DNA of 64,000 bases from Marinobacter sp. S6332 (GCF_023016045.1 NZ_JALKAP010000001.1:1-64000); one strand, 5' to 3'. Positions 40,629 to 49,284 are shown, numbered from the stretch's first letter. Translations and numbers: made by a program. Notes: generated by a model not told the origin, from the sequence alone.

Positions 40629-41681
40629 ATGCGCTGTATGCTGACCCTGTTTATCTCGCTGCTCATGCTGTCTGGTTGTCAGCAGTCTTCGGAACCGCCC
40701 CCAGATGCCCGCGCCCCTATCCCCTGGGTAAAAACAGTTGAACTAAAGGACGCCGGCCCAACAGCGCAGAGATTTTCAGGAACCCTGCGAGGCCGCCACG
40801 AAGTTCCTCAGGCCTTTCAGATCGCCGGTCGGATTCAGCATCGTTATATCGATGCCGGTCAGCGCGTGGAAAAAGGCGACTTACTGTTCAAGCTCGATAC
40901 ACGGGACCTGGTGGCAGCCGCAGGGGTCGCCGCCGTGGATCTTAAGCGTGCAAAAGCGGCCCTGGCAATTGCCACCAATGAACTCCAGCGCCAGCAGCAA
41001 CTTGTGGCGCATCAGTTTGTCAGCGAACAAACCCTGCAACGCCTTGAGTTGGCAGAGCGTGAGGCGCGCAGCCAGGTGCAAACCGCTTCTGCACGCAATC
41101 AGCAGGCTCAGAATGCCCTGGGGTATGCGGAACTGAAAGCCGCCCATGCAGGCGTGGTCACTGAGGTCATCGTTGAACCTGGCCAGGTTGTGGGTGTCGG
41201 ACAAACCCTTGCCGTTCTGGCCGAAGATCAATCGCTGGAAGTCGAGGTTTTTTTACCAGAGGGCAGTAACCCGTCCATGCGCGGTTATGTCCCTTTACCC
41301 AATGGCGAACAGCTTGCTGTGAGCTTGAGAGAGATTGCCGGGGCTGCCGACCCCGCAAGCCGGAGCTGGCGTGCCCGATACAGCCTGGAGGGGCCCTACC
41401 CCTCGTCTTTAACCCTGGGGTCGGTGGTGAGTGTGCGGTTAGCGCAGAAGCAAACCGCCCCCAGCCATCGCGTACCGCTGGGTGCCCTGGATGAGAGAGG
41501 GCAAACGCCGCAGATCTGGTTGGTTTCCGACGGCACGGTAACGCCCCTGGCGGTCGAGGTGATCGATCTGGGTGAGGAGTATGCGAAGATCAAGGTCGAC
41601 ATCAAGGCGGGAACGCCCATCGTCGCGTTGGGGACACACCTGCTCACGCCTGGCATGGCAGTGCGGGAGCTGGTTCAATGA
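40629..41681 (+). CDS. RND efflux periplasmic adaptor, lipoprotein
   Basis: A 350-residue membrane fusion protein. The signal ends in the lipobox LMLSGCQQ. It then shows paired lipoyl halves (AGRIQHRYIDAGQRVEKGDLLFKLD and AAHAGVVTEVIVEPGQVVGVGQTLAVL) around a coiled-coil hairpin. I use ATG 40629, which gives a proper lipoprotein signal; the upstream frame overlaps the hydrolase. It connects the RND pump to an outer-membrane channel not encoded here. Overlaps the pump gene (ATGA). Confidence 0.9.
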   Translation: MRCMLTLFISLLMLSGCQQSSEPPPDARAPIPWVKTVELKDAGPTAQRFSGTLRGRHEVPQAFQIAGRIQHRYIDAGQRVEKGDLLFKLDTRDLVAAAGVAAVDLKRAKAALAIATNELQRQQQLVAHQFVSEQTLQRLELAEREARSQVQTASARNQQAQNALGYAELKAAHAGVVTEVIVEPGQVVGVGQTLAVLAEDQSLEVEVFLPEGSNPSMRGYVPLPNGEQLAVSLREIAGAADPASRSWRARYSLEGPYPSSLTLGSVVSVRLAQKQTAPSHRVPLGALDERGQTPQIWLVSDGTVTPLAVEVIDLGEEYAKIKVDIKAGTPIVALGTHLLTPGMAVRELVQ

Positions 41682-44600
41682 GCTTACCGAATCTTTCCGC
41701 GCTGGCAGTGCGCGAGCGTTCGGTCACCCTCTTTTTTCTTTTGCTGTCCGTTGTTGCCGGTTTCTACGCGTTCTCGTCCCTGGGTCGGGCGGAAGACCCT
41801 GCGTTCACCGTCCGGGCGATGGTGGTTTCTGTCGTCTGGCCAGGGGCAACCCCCGAGGTGCTGCAGAACCAGGTCGTGGATCGTTTGGAAAAGCGAATCC
41901 AGGAGGTGGTGTATTTCGATAATATTGAGACAACCATTCGGCCCGGGCAGGCCGCCATGGTTATCCGATTCCTGGATTCTACTCCGAGTGAAAAAGTGTC
42001 GGACCTCTTCTATCAAGTCCGCAAGCGCATGCTCGATGAGCGACCCAACCTCCCCCAGGGTGTGATCGGCCCCATCGTCAACGATGATTTCGCGGATGTG
42101 TATTTCTCCCTGCTGGCGCTGACGGCACCCGGGATGCCAATGCGTGAACTGACCCGCGAGGCAGAATCGATACGGGATCGCCTGCAACGGCTGCCCGGCT
42201 TGCAAAAAGCACAGCTCCTGGCGGAGCGTCCTGAGCGGGTGTATCTCGAATTTGATCAGGACCGGCTCAACAACCTCGGTTTGTCGGCAGAAGAGGTGTT
42301 GCAGGCGATAGAGGCCAACAACCGTCTTCAGCCTCTTGGCTTTGTTGATCTTGCCGGCCCGCGGGTTTATGTCCGCAGCAACATCGACCTGTCTGACCTT
42401 GAGCGCCTCACCTCAGTACCTCTCCGTATCGGCGACCAGCTTATTACCGTATCTGATCTGGCCGAGGTGCGTTTAGGGTATGAAGATCCTTTGAGCTACA
42501 TCGTCCGCTCCAACGGTGAGGATGCGATCCTCCTGGGTGTGGTCATGCGTGCGGGTGAAAATGGCCTGGAATTTGGCGCGCGGCTGCGCGAGTTTGTCAG
42601 TACCGAACAGGGCAGGCTGCCGCTGGGAATGTCAATACAGACCCTGACCGATCAGGCGGAAGCCATCACTCAGGCGGTTGATCTTTTTCAGGTCAAGTTT
42701 CTGGTTGCGTTGGTCGTGGTGATGGGGGTTAGCATACTGGCGATCGGTCTGCGCGCGGGTTTGGTGGTGGGCATTGCGATTCCTGTGACCCTCGGCCTGA
42801 CTTTCTTGTTGATGAAAATGGCGGGCATAAACCTGGACCGCATCACCCTGGGTGCGTTGATTATCGCACTGGGTCTGTTAGTGGACGATGCGATCATCGC
42901 CATTGAAATGATGATCGTGAAGATGGAGAGCGGCTGGGACCGGGTACGGGCAGCCAGTCATGCCTGGAGCGTAACCGCCGCGCCCATGCTGTTCGGTACG
43001 CTGGTGACGGTGGCCGGATTTGTCCCCATCGGATTTGCCCAGTCCGGAGTGGGAGAATACACCGGCAACATCTTCTGGGTGCTGGCTTTTTCGTTGTTGA
43101 TTTCCTGGGTGGTGGCGGTAACTTTTACGCCTTATTTGGGCGTCAAGCTCTTGCCCGATTACACCGGGCATATGGGCCAGGACCTTTACCAAAGCGCGTT
43201 TTATCAGCGGTTGCGTGGGGTGATCACAGCGTGTGTTCAGTACCGGAAAACCGTCGTTTTTATCACAGTGGGTTTGCTGGCGATCAGTGCTTTCGGGATG
43301 GCAACCCAGGTGCAGAAGCAATTTTTTCCCAGTTCTGATCGCCCCGAAGTTCTGATCAGTGTCTACGCTCCGCAGGGGAGCGCTATTGCCACCACGGATC
43401 AAAGTGTCAGACGCCTGGAAGCGATTCTGATGGACATGCCGGAGGTGAAAAGCCTTTCCGCTTACATCGGTGCCGGTGCGCCCCGATTCTTCGTATCGGC
43501 CAACCCCGAGCAGCCGGACCCGGCATTTGCCAAGTTGATTGCCATTGGGCAGGACGTTAAAGGGCGCGATCGCATCATCTCGGCGCTGGAAACCAGAATC
43601 GCGGCGGGTGAATTTCCGGAGGCACGAGTGCGGGTGACGCGTTTGCTGTACGGTCCCCCGGTGGTCTGGCCGGTCAGTTTTCGTGTGCTGGGTCCGGAAT
43701 CCGATCAACTCAGAGAGATCGCGCACCAGATCCGCACTCTCATGACCGGGCATCCGAACATCGTCATGCCGCATCTCGAATGGGATGAGCGTGTGCCCAC
43801 TCTCTATCTTGATATGGATCCGGAAAATCTGGGTTGGATGGGCCTGACTCCGGCAGAGGTTGCCCGGCAACTGCAGTTCCAACTCCGCGGAGTGGCCGTC
43901 ACCGAACTGCGCCAGGGCATAAGGAGCGTTCAACTGGTGGCGCGTAATGCACGTGGCGAAGTGATCATGCCGGAAGATCTTGAGATCAAAACCCGCGACG
44001 GCCGCAAACTTTCCGTACAGCAACTGGGCAAGTGGCAGGTTCGTTACGAGGACCCCGTCATAAAGCGTTACAACCGTGACCCCTTCCTGGCCGTTCAGGC
44101 CGATGTAGAAGGTGCCCAGCCACCGGATGTCACCAAGGAGATATGGAGTGCGATGACGGGCCTGCGCGAACAGTTGTCGGAGGGTTACCGTATTGAAATC
44201 GGCGGTACGGTGGAACAATCAGCCAAAGCCAATGCTTCAATCCAGACATTACAACCGGTGATGTTGGCGTTGATGCTGATCTTTATCATGCTTCAGATGC
44301 GTTCCTTTATCGGCACATTGACTGTTCTTGCCACCGCGCCACTGGGGCTGATTGGGGCTGTGCTGGCTTTGCTGCTGTTTAATCAACCCTTTGGCTTTAC
44401 CGCGCTGCTGGGGCTGATTGGCCTGGGCGGCATCCTGATGCGAAATACCATGATTCTGACGCAGCAGGTGCAGGACAACTTCAAAGCAGGAATGGCTGCC
44501 CGGGAAGCCGTTGTCGAAGCGGCAGTCCAACGTGCCCGCCCCGTGGTACTCACCGCCCTGGCGGCCGTTCTGGCGTTTGTACCTCTGACCTTTGACCTGT

Positions 44601-44716
44601 TCTGGGGGCCGCTGGCTTATGTCCTTATCGGTGGCGTGGCGGTCGGCACTCTGATCACGCTATTGTTTGTGCCGGCGCTTTATGCCCTTTGGTTTCGATT
44701 AAAGAACGAACGCTGA
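41678..44716 (+). CDS. RND-family inner-membrane efflux pump
   Basis: A 1012-residue proton-driven exporter with the twelve-helix RND pattern, two large periplasmic domains, and LLVDDAIIAIEMM in helix four carrying the proton-relay Asp pair. The second half repeats the fold (LLGLIGLGGILMRNTMIL). It belongs to the AcrB-like acriflavin/hydrophobe group, closest by eye to short-chain pumps of about 1010-1030 residues. No outer-membrane partner follows, so it would borrow a TolC-type channel. Confidence 0.9.
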   Translation: MSLPNLSALAVRERSVTLFFLLLSVVAGFYAFSSLGRAEDPAFTVRAMVVSVVWPGATPEVLQNQVVDRLEKRIQEVVYFDNIETTIRPGQAAMVIRFLDSTPSEKVSDLFYQVRKRMLDERPNLPQGVIGPIVNDDFADVYFSLLALTAPGMPMRELTREAESIRDRLQRLPGLQKAQLLAERPERVYLEFDQDRLNNLGLSAEEVLQAIEANNRLQPLGFVDLAGPRVYVRSNIDLSDLERLTSVPLRIGDQLITVSDLAEVRLGYEDPLSYIVRSNGEDAILLGVVMRAGENGLEFGARLREFVSTEQGRLPLGMSIQTLTDQAEAITQAVDLFQVKFLVALVVVMGVSILAIGLRAGLVVGIAIPVTLGLTFLLMKMAGINLDRITLGALIIALGLLVDDAIIAIEMMIVKMESGWDRVRAASHAWSVTAAPMLFGTLVTVAGFVPIGFAQSGVGEYTGNIFWVLAFSLLISWVVAVTFTPYLGVKLLPDYTGHMGQDLYQSAFYQRLRGVITACVQYRKTVVFITVGLLAISAFGMATQVQKQFFPSSDRPEVLISVYAPQGSAIATTDQSVRRLEAILMDMPEVKSLSAYIGAGAPRFFVSANPEQPDPAFAKLIAIGQDVKGRDRIISALETRIAAGEFPEARVRVTRLLYGPPVVWPVSFRVLGPESDQLREIAHQIRTLMTGHPNIVMPHLEWDERVPTLYLDMDPENLGWMGLTPAEVARQLQFQLRGVAVTELRQGIRSVQLVARNARGEVIMPEDLEIKTRDGRKLSVQQLGKWQVRYEDPVIKRYNRDPFLAVQADVEGAQPPDVTKEIWSAMTGLREQLSEGYRIEIGGTVEQSAKANASIQTLQPVMLALMLIFIMLQMRSFIGTLTVLATAPLGLIGAVLALLLFNQPFGFTALLGLIGLGGILMRNTMILTQQVQDNFKAGMAAREAVVEAAVQRARPVVLTALAAVLAFVPLTFDLFWGPLAYVLIGGVAVGTLITLLFVPALYALWFRLKNER

Positions 44717-45112
44717 GATTAGATCGGCCCCACAGTTTAGACTGGTTCAGGCATCCCAAAGCTAGCTGAAACCCCTGACCTGCACCCAGCTTCCTTTCCA
44801 TGTGATCGTCTGGCGTCCGTGATTTGCTCCATCAATTAGGCTGTATGAAGCATAAGTGATTTGCTCGTCGGCCCTGAGCGGAGGCTAACTTGAATGTCCG
44901 CTTTTGTTTAAGAGCTTGAGCTTAACTGAACGTCCAGAAAGGTCCGCTTTGAAAACGTGGGGTGATTTTTTTGCGTGCTACTACATGAACAGAAGTCACG
45001 CCATGGTTTCTTTCAGCTAACTTTTAGGATTTTAGATTGGTATGCTTACTAAACCTAAAAGTGCTTATTCACTCACTCACACGATCATTTGGGATAGTTT
45101 ATATTGTTATAG
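44717..45112. other. right end of island, non-coding
   Basis: No gene. It contains TGAATGTCCGCTTTTGTTTA (44891-44910) and AAGGTCCGCTTT (44939-44950), both inverted relative to copies at 17908 and about 17860. It also holds the dyad CTTTTAGG/CCTAAAAG (45021-45028, 45054-45061), and an AT-rich tail up to the GAAGCA junction. Confidence 0.5.
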
Positions 45113-45118
45113 GAAGCA
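45113..45118 (+). repeat. GAAGCA, right junction of integrated element
   Basis: Second copy of the hexamer at 11607-11612. The HNH reading frame resumes here with AGC AAA GGC, in phase with the left part. Confidence 0.8.
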
Positions 45119-45288
45119 AAGGCGCAAAAGGGCCGGATGAGTGGCTGCCCCCCGCTGGCCAATGCGGCTATGTGGCGAGGTTCGTTCGGATCATGAAGCT
45201 CTACGGCCTGAAGCCAGCACTGCATGAGTCGTCTTGGTATAAGTCTTTTCTAGCAGATTGCCGCCAAAAGCGGGTAAGCCTAAAATGA
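45113..45288 (+). pseudogene. secreted HNH nuclease, 3' part
   Basis: Encodes SKGAKGPDEWLPPAGQCGYVARFVRIMKLYGL and onward to RQKRVSLK, the usual C-terminal end of the HNH family whose N-terminal part stands at 11042-11611. It has no start or ribosome site of its own. It is direct evidence that the DNA between is an insertion. Confidence 0.9.
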
Positions 45289-45396
45289 CTTTTCTCTAGT
45301 TGCTGTCAGCAGCTGCGAATGCCGACTACTGTCCGCCAAGGCTCTCTCAAAGAGTGCTATAAGTTAGGAAGGCTCGGATAATGGACCGGAGTAGCA

Positions 45397-45801
45397 ATGA
45401 ATCCATCGACGAACATCACCAACAACCATGGCAAAGCCGGCCTACTGTGGCTTGTTAATCAAGCCGAACGTTGGCACCTTGCTGATAGCGAACTGGCAAG
45501 TCTTCTCGGAGTGACAGAGACGACACTGAAGAATTGGCGAGCAGCAGTTCAAAGCACCGATGACCAAAGTCCCGAGTTTGCTGAATCGGTGATCGAGCGT
45601 ATGGGCCTCCTTTTGGGGCTGCATAAAGCTTTGGTCTGTCTGACGCCAGCTGGCCACCAAGAATTGGCCGACGAGTGGTTCAAGAAGCCTATACATTTGT
45701 GGGGGCTCAACGGAAATTCGATTCGTTCGCATATTCTTGATGAGCCAAGCACCGAGAAACTGATTGAACTGGTGCGCCAGATTCGATCTGGGTCAGCTTG
45801 A
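45397..45801 (+). CDS. ParS/MbcA/Xre-type antitoxin, no toxin adjacent
   Basis: A 134-residue protein: N-terminal helix-turn-helix (DSELASLLGVTETTLKNWRAA) and a DUF2384-like toxin-binding C-terminus ending RSHILDEPSTEKLIELVRQIRSGSA. CCGGAG precedes the ATG. Such antitoxins normally pair with a RES-domain NAD-consuming toxin. None follows; the next frame is a small acidic protein. It may be an orphan or an anti-toxin decoy. Confidence 0.75.
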   Translation: MNPSTNITNNHGKAGLLWLVNQAERWHLADSELASLLGVTETTLKNWRAAVQSTDDQSPEFAESVIERMGLLLGLHKALVCLTPAGHQELADEWFKKPIHLWGLNGNSIRSHILDEPSTEKLIELVRQIRSGSA

Positions 45802-45857
45802 ATCACGATCAGCGTCGTCATTTAGGGTTGATTTTGGTAACTATGGGGTGCATCACT

Positions 45858-46100
45858 ATGAGCAAAAATCATCTGACCGAGACAGAGTTGCTGGACGGGC
45901 TAGATGCCCATACGGCTCATGCGGATGAGATAGCCCAGCCGCTGCCGCAGGAGTTAATGCCTCTGGAGCGTCTTAAAGGCTCTGTAAAACGCTATGATCG
46001 ACCAACTGATCCGGTTTGGGATGAATTCTTTTATTCTGAGGAAGGCGTTAGTGAGGACTTTATGGAAGATCGTGACCAGCCCCTTAAAGATCAGGAATAG
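45858..46100 (+). CDS. small acidic hypothetical protein, possible antitoxin
   Basis: An 80-residue protein: MSKNHLTETELLDGLDAHTAHADE, then LERLKGSVKRYDRPTDPVWDEFF and EDFMEDRDQP. The short segment before an acidic WDEFF tail resembles the toxin-wrapping tail of VapB-like antitoxins, but no DNA-binding fold is seen and no PIN toxin follows. No strong ribosome site. It lies 56 bases after the ParS-like gene. Confidence 0.5.
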   Translation: MSKNHLTETELLDGLDAHTAHADEIAQPLPQELMPLERLKGSVKRYDRPTDPVWDEFFYSEEGVSEDFMEDRDQPLKDQE

Positions 46101-46113
46101 TGCGAGACTGCTC

Positions 46114-46473
46114 TCAACTGAAATCTCCATGCTCAATTTTACTAAGCGCCGAGCATATCCGGCGACAGCCTTCTTGCGTGCCTAGCAGGTCGCAAGGGCG
46201 TTCATCATCGAGTGCTGAAACCCTGCCTTGAAGCCACTCCAATGCTTGCTCCCGTGACTCCCAAACCCGGATCGCCTGAGCGATGACATCGAGAGCGTAA
46301 CGGGTGATGGCTTGCTCAGCACCAATCATTGGTGCCTGCTCCCATTCCTGAAATGCTTCGGACGCCGGAGTATTCGTGTCACATTGAGCTATTAGCTCGT
46401 CCAGGTTATAGCGTTTTCTCTCTGTAATGGGTTTACCTTCGATATCCTTTACGTCCCCGGATAAGCACCACAT
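46114..46473 (-). pseudogene. chimeric antitoxin: MazE-like tail joined to ParS-type domain
   Basis: The frame reads RKRYNLDELIAQCDTNTPASEAFQEWEQAP, the usual C-terminal tail of MazE/PemI antitoxins. It is followed directly by ALDVIAQAIRVWESREQALEWLQGRV ... LLGTQEGCRRICSALSKIEHG, the DUF2384 toxin-binding domain of ParS-type antitoxins. The MazE swapped-hairpin DNA-binding domain is missing at the N-terminus, and no toxin gene is adjacent. It looks like recombination between two antitoxin genes; whether it is expressed is unclear. Confidence 0.6.
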
Positions 46474-46712
46474 CGAACAGCATTGGTGCTTCCAACGGGC
46501 GGGCTCGAAAGGTTGCGAACATGGTTACTTGAGAAGGGCGGGATTGTCTAGTTGTGTTACAGGCGACGAAGCCAGGCCTCTCCCTGGCAGTCACACCACT
46601 ATGCAGGTGTCGCGCTCGCCTGGCATCCTTGCCGGCAGTGAGTTCAGACCGTACTGGCCTAGAAACTCCTGAGCAGGTTAAGTGTTTTGCCCAAAATATA
46701 CTGAGTAAAGGG

Positions 46713-48113
46713 TCACACCACCTGACCCTCGAATAAAGATAATATCTCGTTCCAATAATGATTGCTGATTGTGAGGGCCGTCGATTCGCTAGGTGGGGCG
46801 ATACCTTTGTCAGCACCCCATGTGCCGCCGATATCGAGCTTAATGTCACTCTGCGAAGTATCGGTGTTATGGGTGAGGTTAATCCGTTCGTTGAGGCCAT
46901 CGAAGTTGTGTTTTAGCGGTTTTGGTGAGAGTGAAACCACTGTTTGTTCCGGAAGGTCGTCACCAATTCTGTGGGCGAATTCAGTTAGATTTTGTTCTGC
47001 AAGGACGTAAAGCCAGCCACCTATGTGGGACGGCTCTCCGGCTTGGCGCCGAAGGATTCTTCCGAGAACCTGCCGAAAATGAAGTTCTGTCCTGATTCTG
47101 CTGAGGTGACAGCATACTTGCAGTCTCGGGATGTCTGTTCCTTCAGTAATCATCCCCACTGAGATGATCCAGCGATCCTTGGATGCCCTGAAATTCTCGA
47201 TTGTTTGGTGTGCGTTTGGTGCTCGACAACTTACAACGACAGACCGTTCACCCAGGCCAGCGAGTCTGGACGCAATATGCTCGGCATGCGCGACTGTCGC
47301 TGCGACAACTAAACCACCCGCATTGGGGATGTGCTGTCGGATCTCTGATAGTTTTTTTGATGCTTCTGAAAGCGTATGGTCGATTACCTCATCTCGGAAA
47401 AGAAACTCAGGATAAGAAATGTGACCATGCTTAATGGTATCGCGGATACTGGAGTAGGTTTGAACGCCGCGCTCCGACGAACTCAAGTGAATCTCGCGGT
47501 TATCGGTAAGCACAATTCTAGGTTCCCGGCATACCCCATCTGAGATCGCCCGACGCAAGCCGTATTCATAATCACAATACAGCTCGCCATCGGGTTGGGT
47601 ATATCGTGCCAGAGCGATAGGAGTGTCGTCTGTTCTCCATGGCGTTCCAGATAGTGCAATTGTGTAGGATGCTCTCCCCTGAATTCTATCTAAAATGGTT
47701 CTCCCCCAACTGTTGCCAACGAGGAAATCATCCGAGCCAGCCCCGGAACAATGATGAATTTCGTCCAATACCACGAGTACGCGATGGTCGCGCAATACAC
47801 GCCAAAGCTCCTTGGGTAACGTGTTCATTGACTGATATGTGTATGACCCACCCGCAGCACCAATCTGCCCGTTAAAGCTTTTTCCCAGAATTTGACTAAA
47901 AGTTGTGGCGACACTTTGTGCTACTGCTCGCGAAGGTGAAAAACATACGACAAAATCGATGTTGCCCCGTTCAAAAAGGGCCTTAGCGACAGACGCAACC
48001 ATGACAGTTTTCCCGGCCGCGGGTGTCGCATGACATAGAAAGTGGGACTGGCGTTTAAAAGATTTCAGAGCCTGAGCAATACACTCACTCTGCCACGCGC
48101 GCAACTGCATCAT
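46713..48113 (-). CDS. SF2 helicase/ATPase of an unassigned two-gene operon
   Basis: A 466-residue superfamily 2 protein. Motif I is TPAAGKTVM, motif II LDEIHH (DEIH), motif III LSGTPWR, and motif VI QVLGRILRR. It lacks a fused nuclease domain, unlike Type I or III restriction subunits. Its ATG overlaps the stop of the upstream partner (ATGA). Such helicases act on nucleic acid in restriction-like or repair systems. With a coiled-coil partner and a divergent XRE regulator it is a candidate defence locus. Confidence 0.85.
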   Translation of the reverse strand: MMQLRAWQSECIAQALKSFKRQSHFLCHATPAAGKTVMVASVAKALFERGNIDFVVCFSPSRAVAQSVATTFSQILGKSFNGQIGAAGGSYTYQSMNTLPKELWRVLRDHRVLVVLDEIHHCSGAGSDDFLVGNSWGRTILDRIQGRASYTIALSGTPWRTDDTPIALARYTQPDGELYCDYEYGLRRAISDGVCREPRIVLTDNREIHLSSSERGVQTYSSIRDTIKHGHISYPEFLFRDEVIDHTLSEASKKLSEIRQHIPNAGGLVVAATVAHAEHIASRLAGLGERSVVVSCRAPNAHQTIENFRASKDRWIISVGMITEGTDIPRLQVCCHLSRIRTELHFRQVLGRILRRQAGEPSHIGGWLYVLAEQNLTEFAHRIGDDLPEQTVVSLSPKPLKHNFDGLNERINLTHNTDTSQSDIKLDIGGTWGADKGIAPPSESTALTISNHYWNEILSLFEGQVV

Positions 48114-48661
48114 GAGGGAAAGCCAACTTTCGTGATCACGGACTCGACAGCGCGCAGTTGACCCAGGAGTTTCGTGCTCTTCTCTCTGGACTCCAGATAT
48201 TGCTCCTTCACGGCCCCTCGAAGCGCTGGGTATTTGTTATAAAGTCGTTGGTATTCTTCCGCTTCACCAATGCTGGCGACAAGCTCGATTCGCCTTTGAG
48301 AGAGCTCTTCTTGCAGTGCTCGCTGTGTCTTAACATCCATCGGTGACTCAACATGAGGGTCACTGGTTTCGAACGGCGAGGGCCTGGCCTCGATCTCAAC
48401 ACTTGAATGTTCTGGACAGAAGATAAACTTGCACCCACGGCCTGTGGATCCGCCATGCCGCTCAATCATCTTGGCCAATTCAAGCCGCAGAAGCTCTCTA
48501 TAAACATGCTTGCGTAGTTGGTTGCGACCCGGTCGCTGCCCTTCGGGAATTTGAAGGACGTAGAGATCCCGAATATCGGTAGTAGAGAAAGGGGTGCCTG
48601 CTTGCTTTCGTAATAGTTCGATCAGTGTGTTATCGACTTGCAGTGACTGTGACTTTTCCAT
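48110..48661 (-). CDS. winged-helix plus coiled-coil partner of the helicase
   Basis: A 183-residue protein from ATG 48661 (MEKSQSLQVDN). The first 90 residues look like a winged helix (LIELLRKQAGTPFSTTDIRDLYV). A Ser/Pro linker follows, then a C-terminal coiled coil (QRALQEELSQRRIELVASIGEAEEYQRL). No family I can name. It is coupled by four-base overlap to the helicase, suggesting a fixed-ratio complex in which it supplies DNA binding. A longer start at 48742 is possible but would fill the divergent promoter. Confidence 0.7.
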   Translation of the reverse strand: MEKSQSLQVDNTLIELLRKQAGTPFSTTDIRDLYVLQIPEGQRPGRNQLRKHVYRELLRLELAKMIERHGGSTGRGCKFIFCPEHSSVEIEARPSPFETSDPHVESPMDVKTQRALQEELSQRRIELVASIGEAEEYQRLYNKYPALRGAVKEQYLESREKSTKLLGQLRAVESVITKVGFPS

Positions 48662-48776
48662 CCGAAGGCCCATTTGGTCTTTGGGTCGATTTGGTCGACC
48701 CTGAAAAATGGGTAGTATATGCCGTGGCCTGTCATGCCTCAAGAAACCATAGTCTTGCTTTTTGTGAGGGCAAGAT

Positions 48777-49007
48777 ATGGGCTCACCAATTTGTGAGGCG
48801 TTTGGCCAGAATCTGCGGGCTATTCGAAAATCGAAGGGGTTTTCACAAGAGCGATTGGCGCATGAAGCAGGGGTCGATAGAAGCTATCTGGGAAAGGTTG
48901 AGCGAGGGGAAGTTAACATCACAATCGAAAAGATTTATTTACTAGCTGAACAACTACAATGTGCGCCGAGTGATCTCGTGCCCAATAAACCACCATTGAA
49001 TAAATGA
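48777..49007 (+). CDS. XRE-family regulator
   Basis: A 76-residue single helix-turn-helix protein: FGQNLRAIRKSKGFSQERLAHEAGVDRSYLGKVERG. It is divergent from the helicase operon with about 115 bases between the starts, the layout of restriction-system controller proteins (C proteins). It probably represses or times the operon. Confidence 0.85.
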   Translation: MGSPICEAFGQNLRAIRKSKGFSQERLAHEAGVDRSYLGKVERGEVNITIEKIYLLAEQLQCAPSDLVPNKPPLNK

Positions 49008-49284
49008 GGCTGTTACAACATTTATAAAGGTTCAACCAATCACACTTAGCCAACAAACCTAGTGCCCTTTCAGCTGATCAGAAAGCAATAGACGAACGTT
49101 AGTCCACATTCATCAGACAAGACATAAAGTGGTGGTTACAGTTTTATGAGTACAAAACATGGTCTATATTTCCTGCTGACAGCCCGGCATTATCTGCGGG
49201 AACTGGGTACATTGAACGTTGCAGGAGTATAACATTCTGATTCGGAGAAAAGAGACTCCTCTAAACAGATCCAAAGCCGTCGTG

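Larger units (their letters stand above)
11607..45112. mobile_element. 33.5-kb gamma-mobile-trio-type island with alkane cargo
   Basis: Bounded by the two halves of one HNH nuclease gene and by GAAGCA at each end. The left end carries the coupled recombinase genes gmtY, gmtZ and gmtX. The cargo comprises an ectC pseudogene, IS scraps, alkST, alkBGHJKL, the CYP153 operon and a TetR/thioesterase/RND cluster. Terminal sequences are AT-rich with only weak inverted similarity. Excision across the hexamer would exactly rebuild the nuclease frame, the strongest evidence for the limits. Later insertions inside the element are possible. Confidence 0.82.

Noticed and set aside
42878..44218. 446-codon frame antisense to the RND pump
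   Set aside because: A by-product of GC-rich codon use opposite a well-conserved pump gene.
11607..45112. Conjugative element (ICE)
   Set aside because: No relaxase, type IV secretion or coupling protein gene lies between the junctions; only recombinase genes and cargo.
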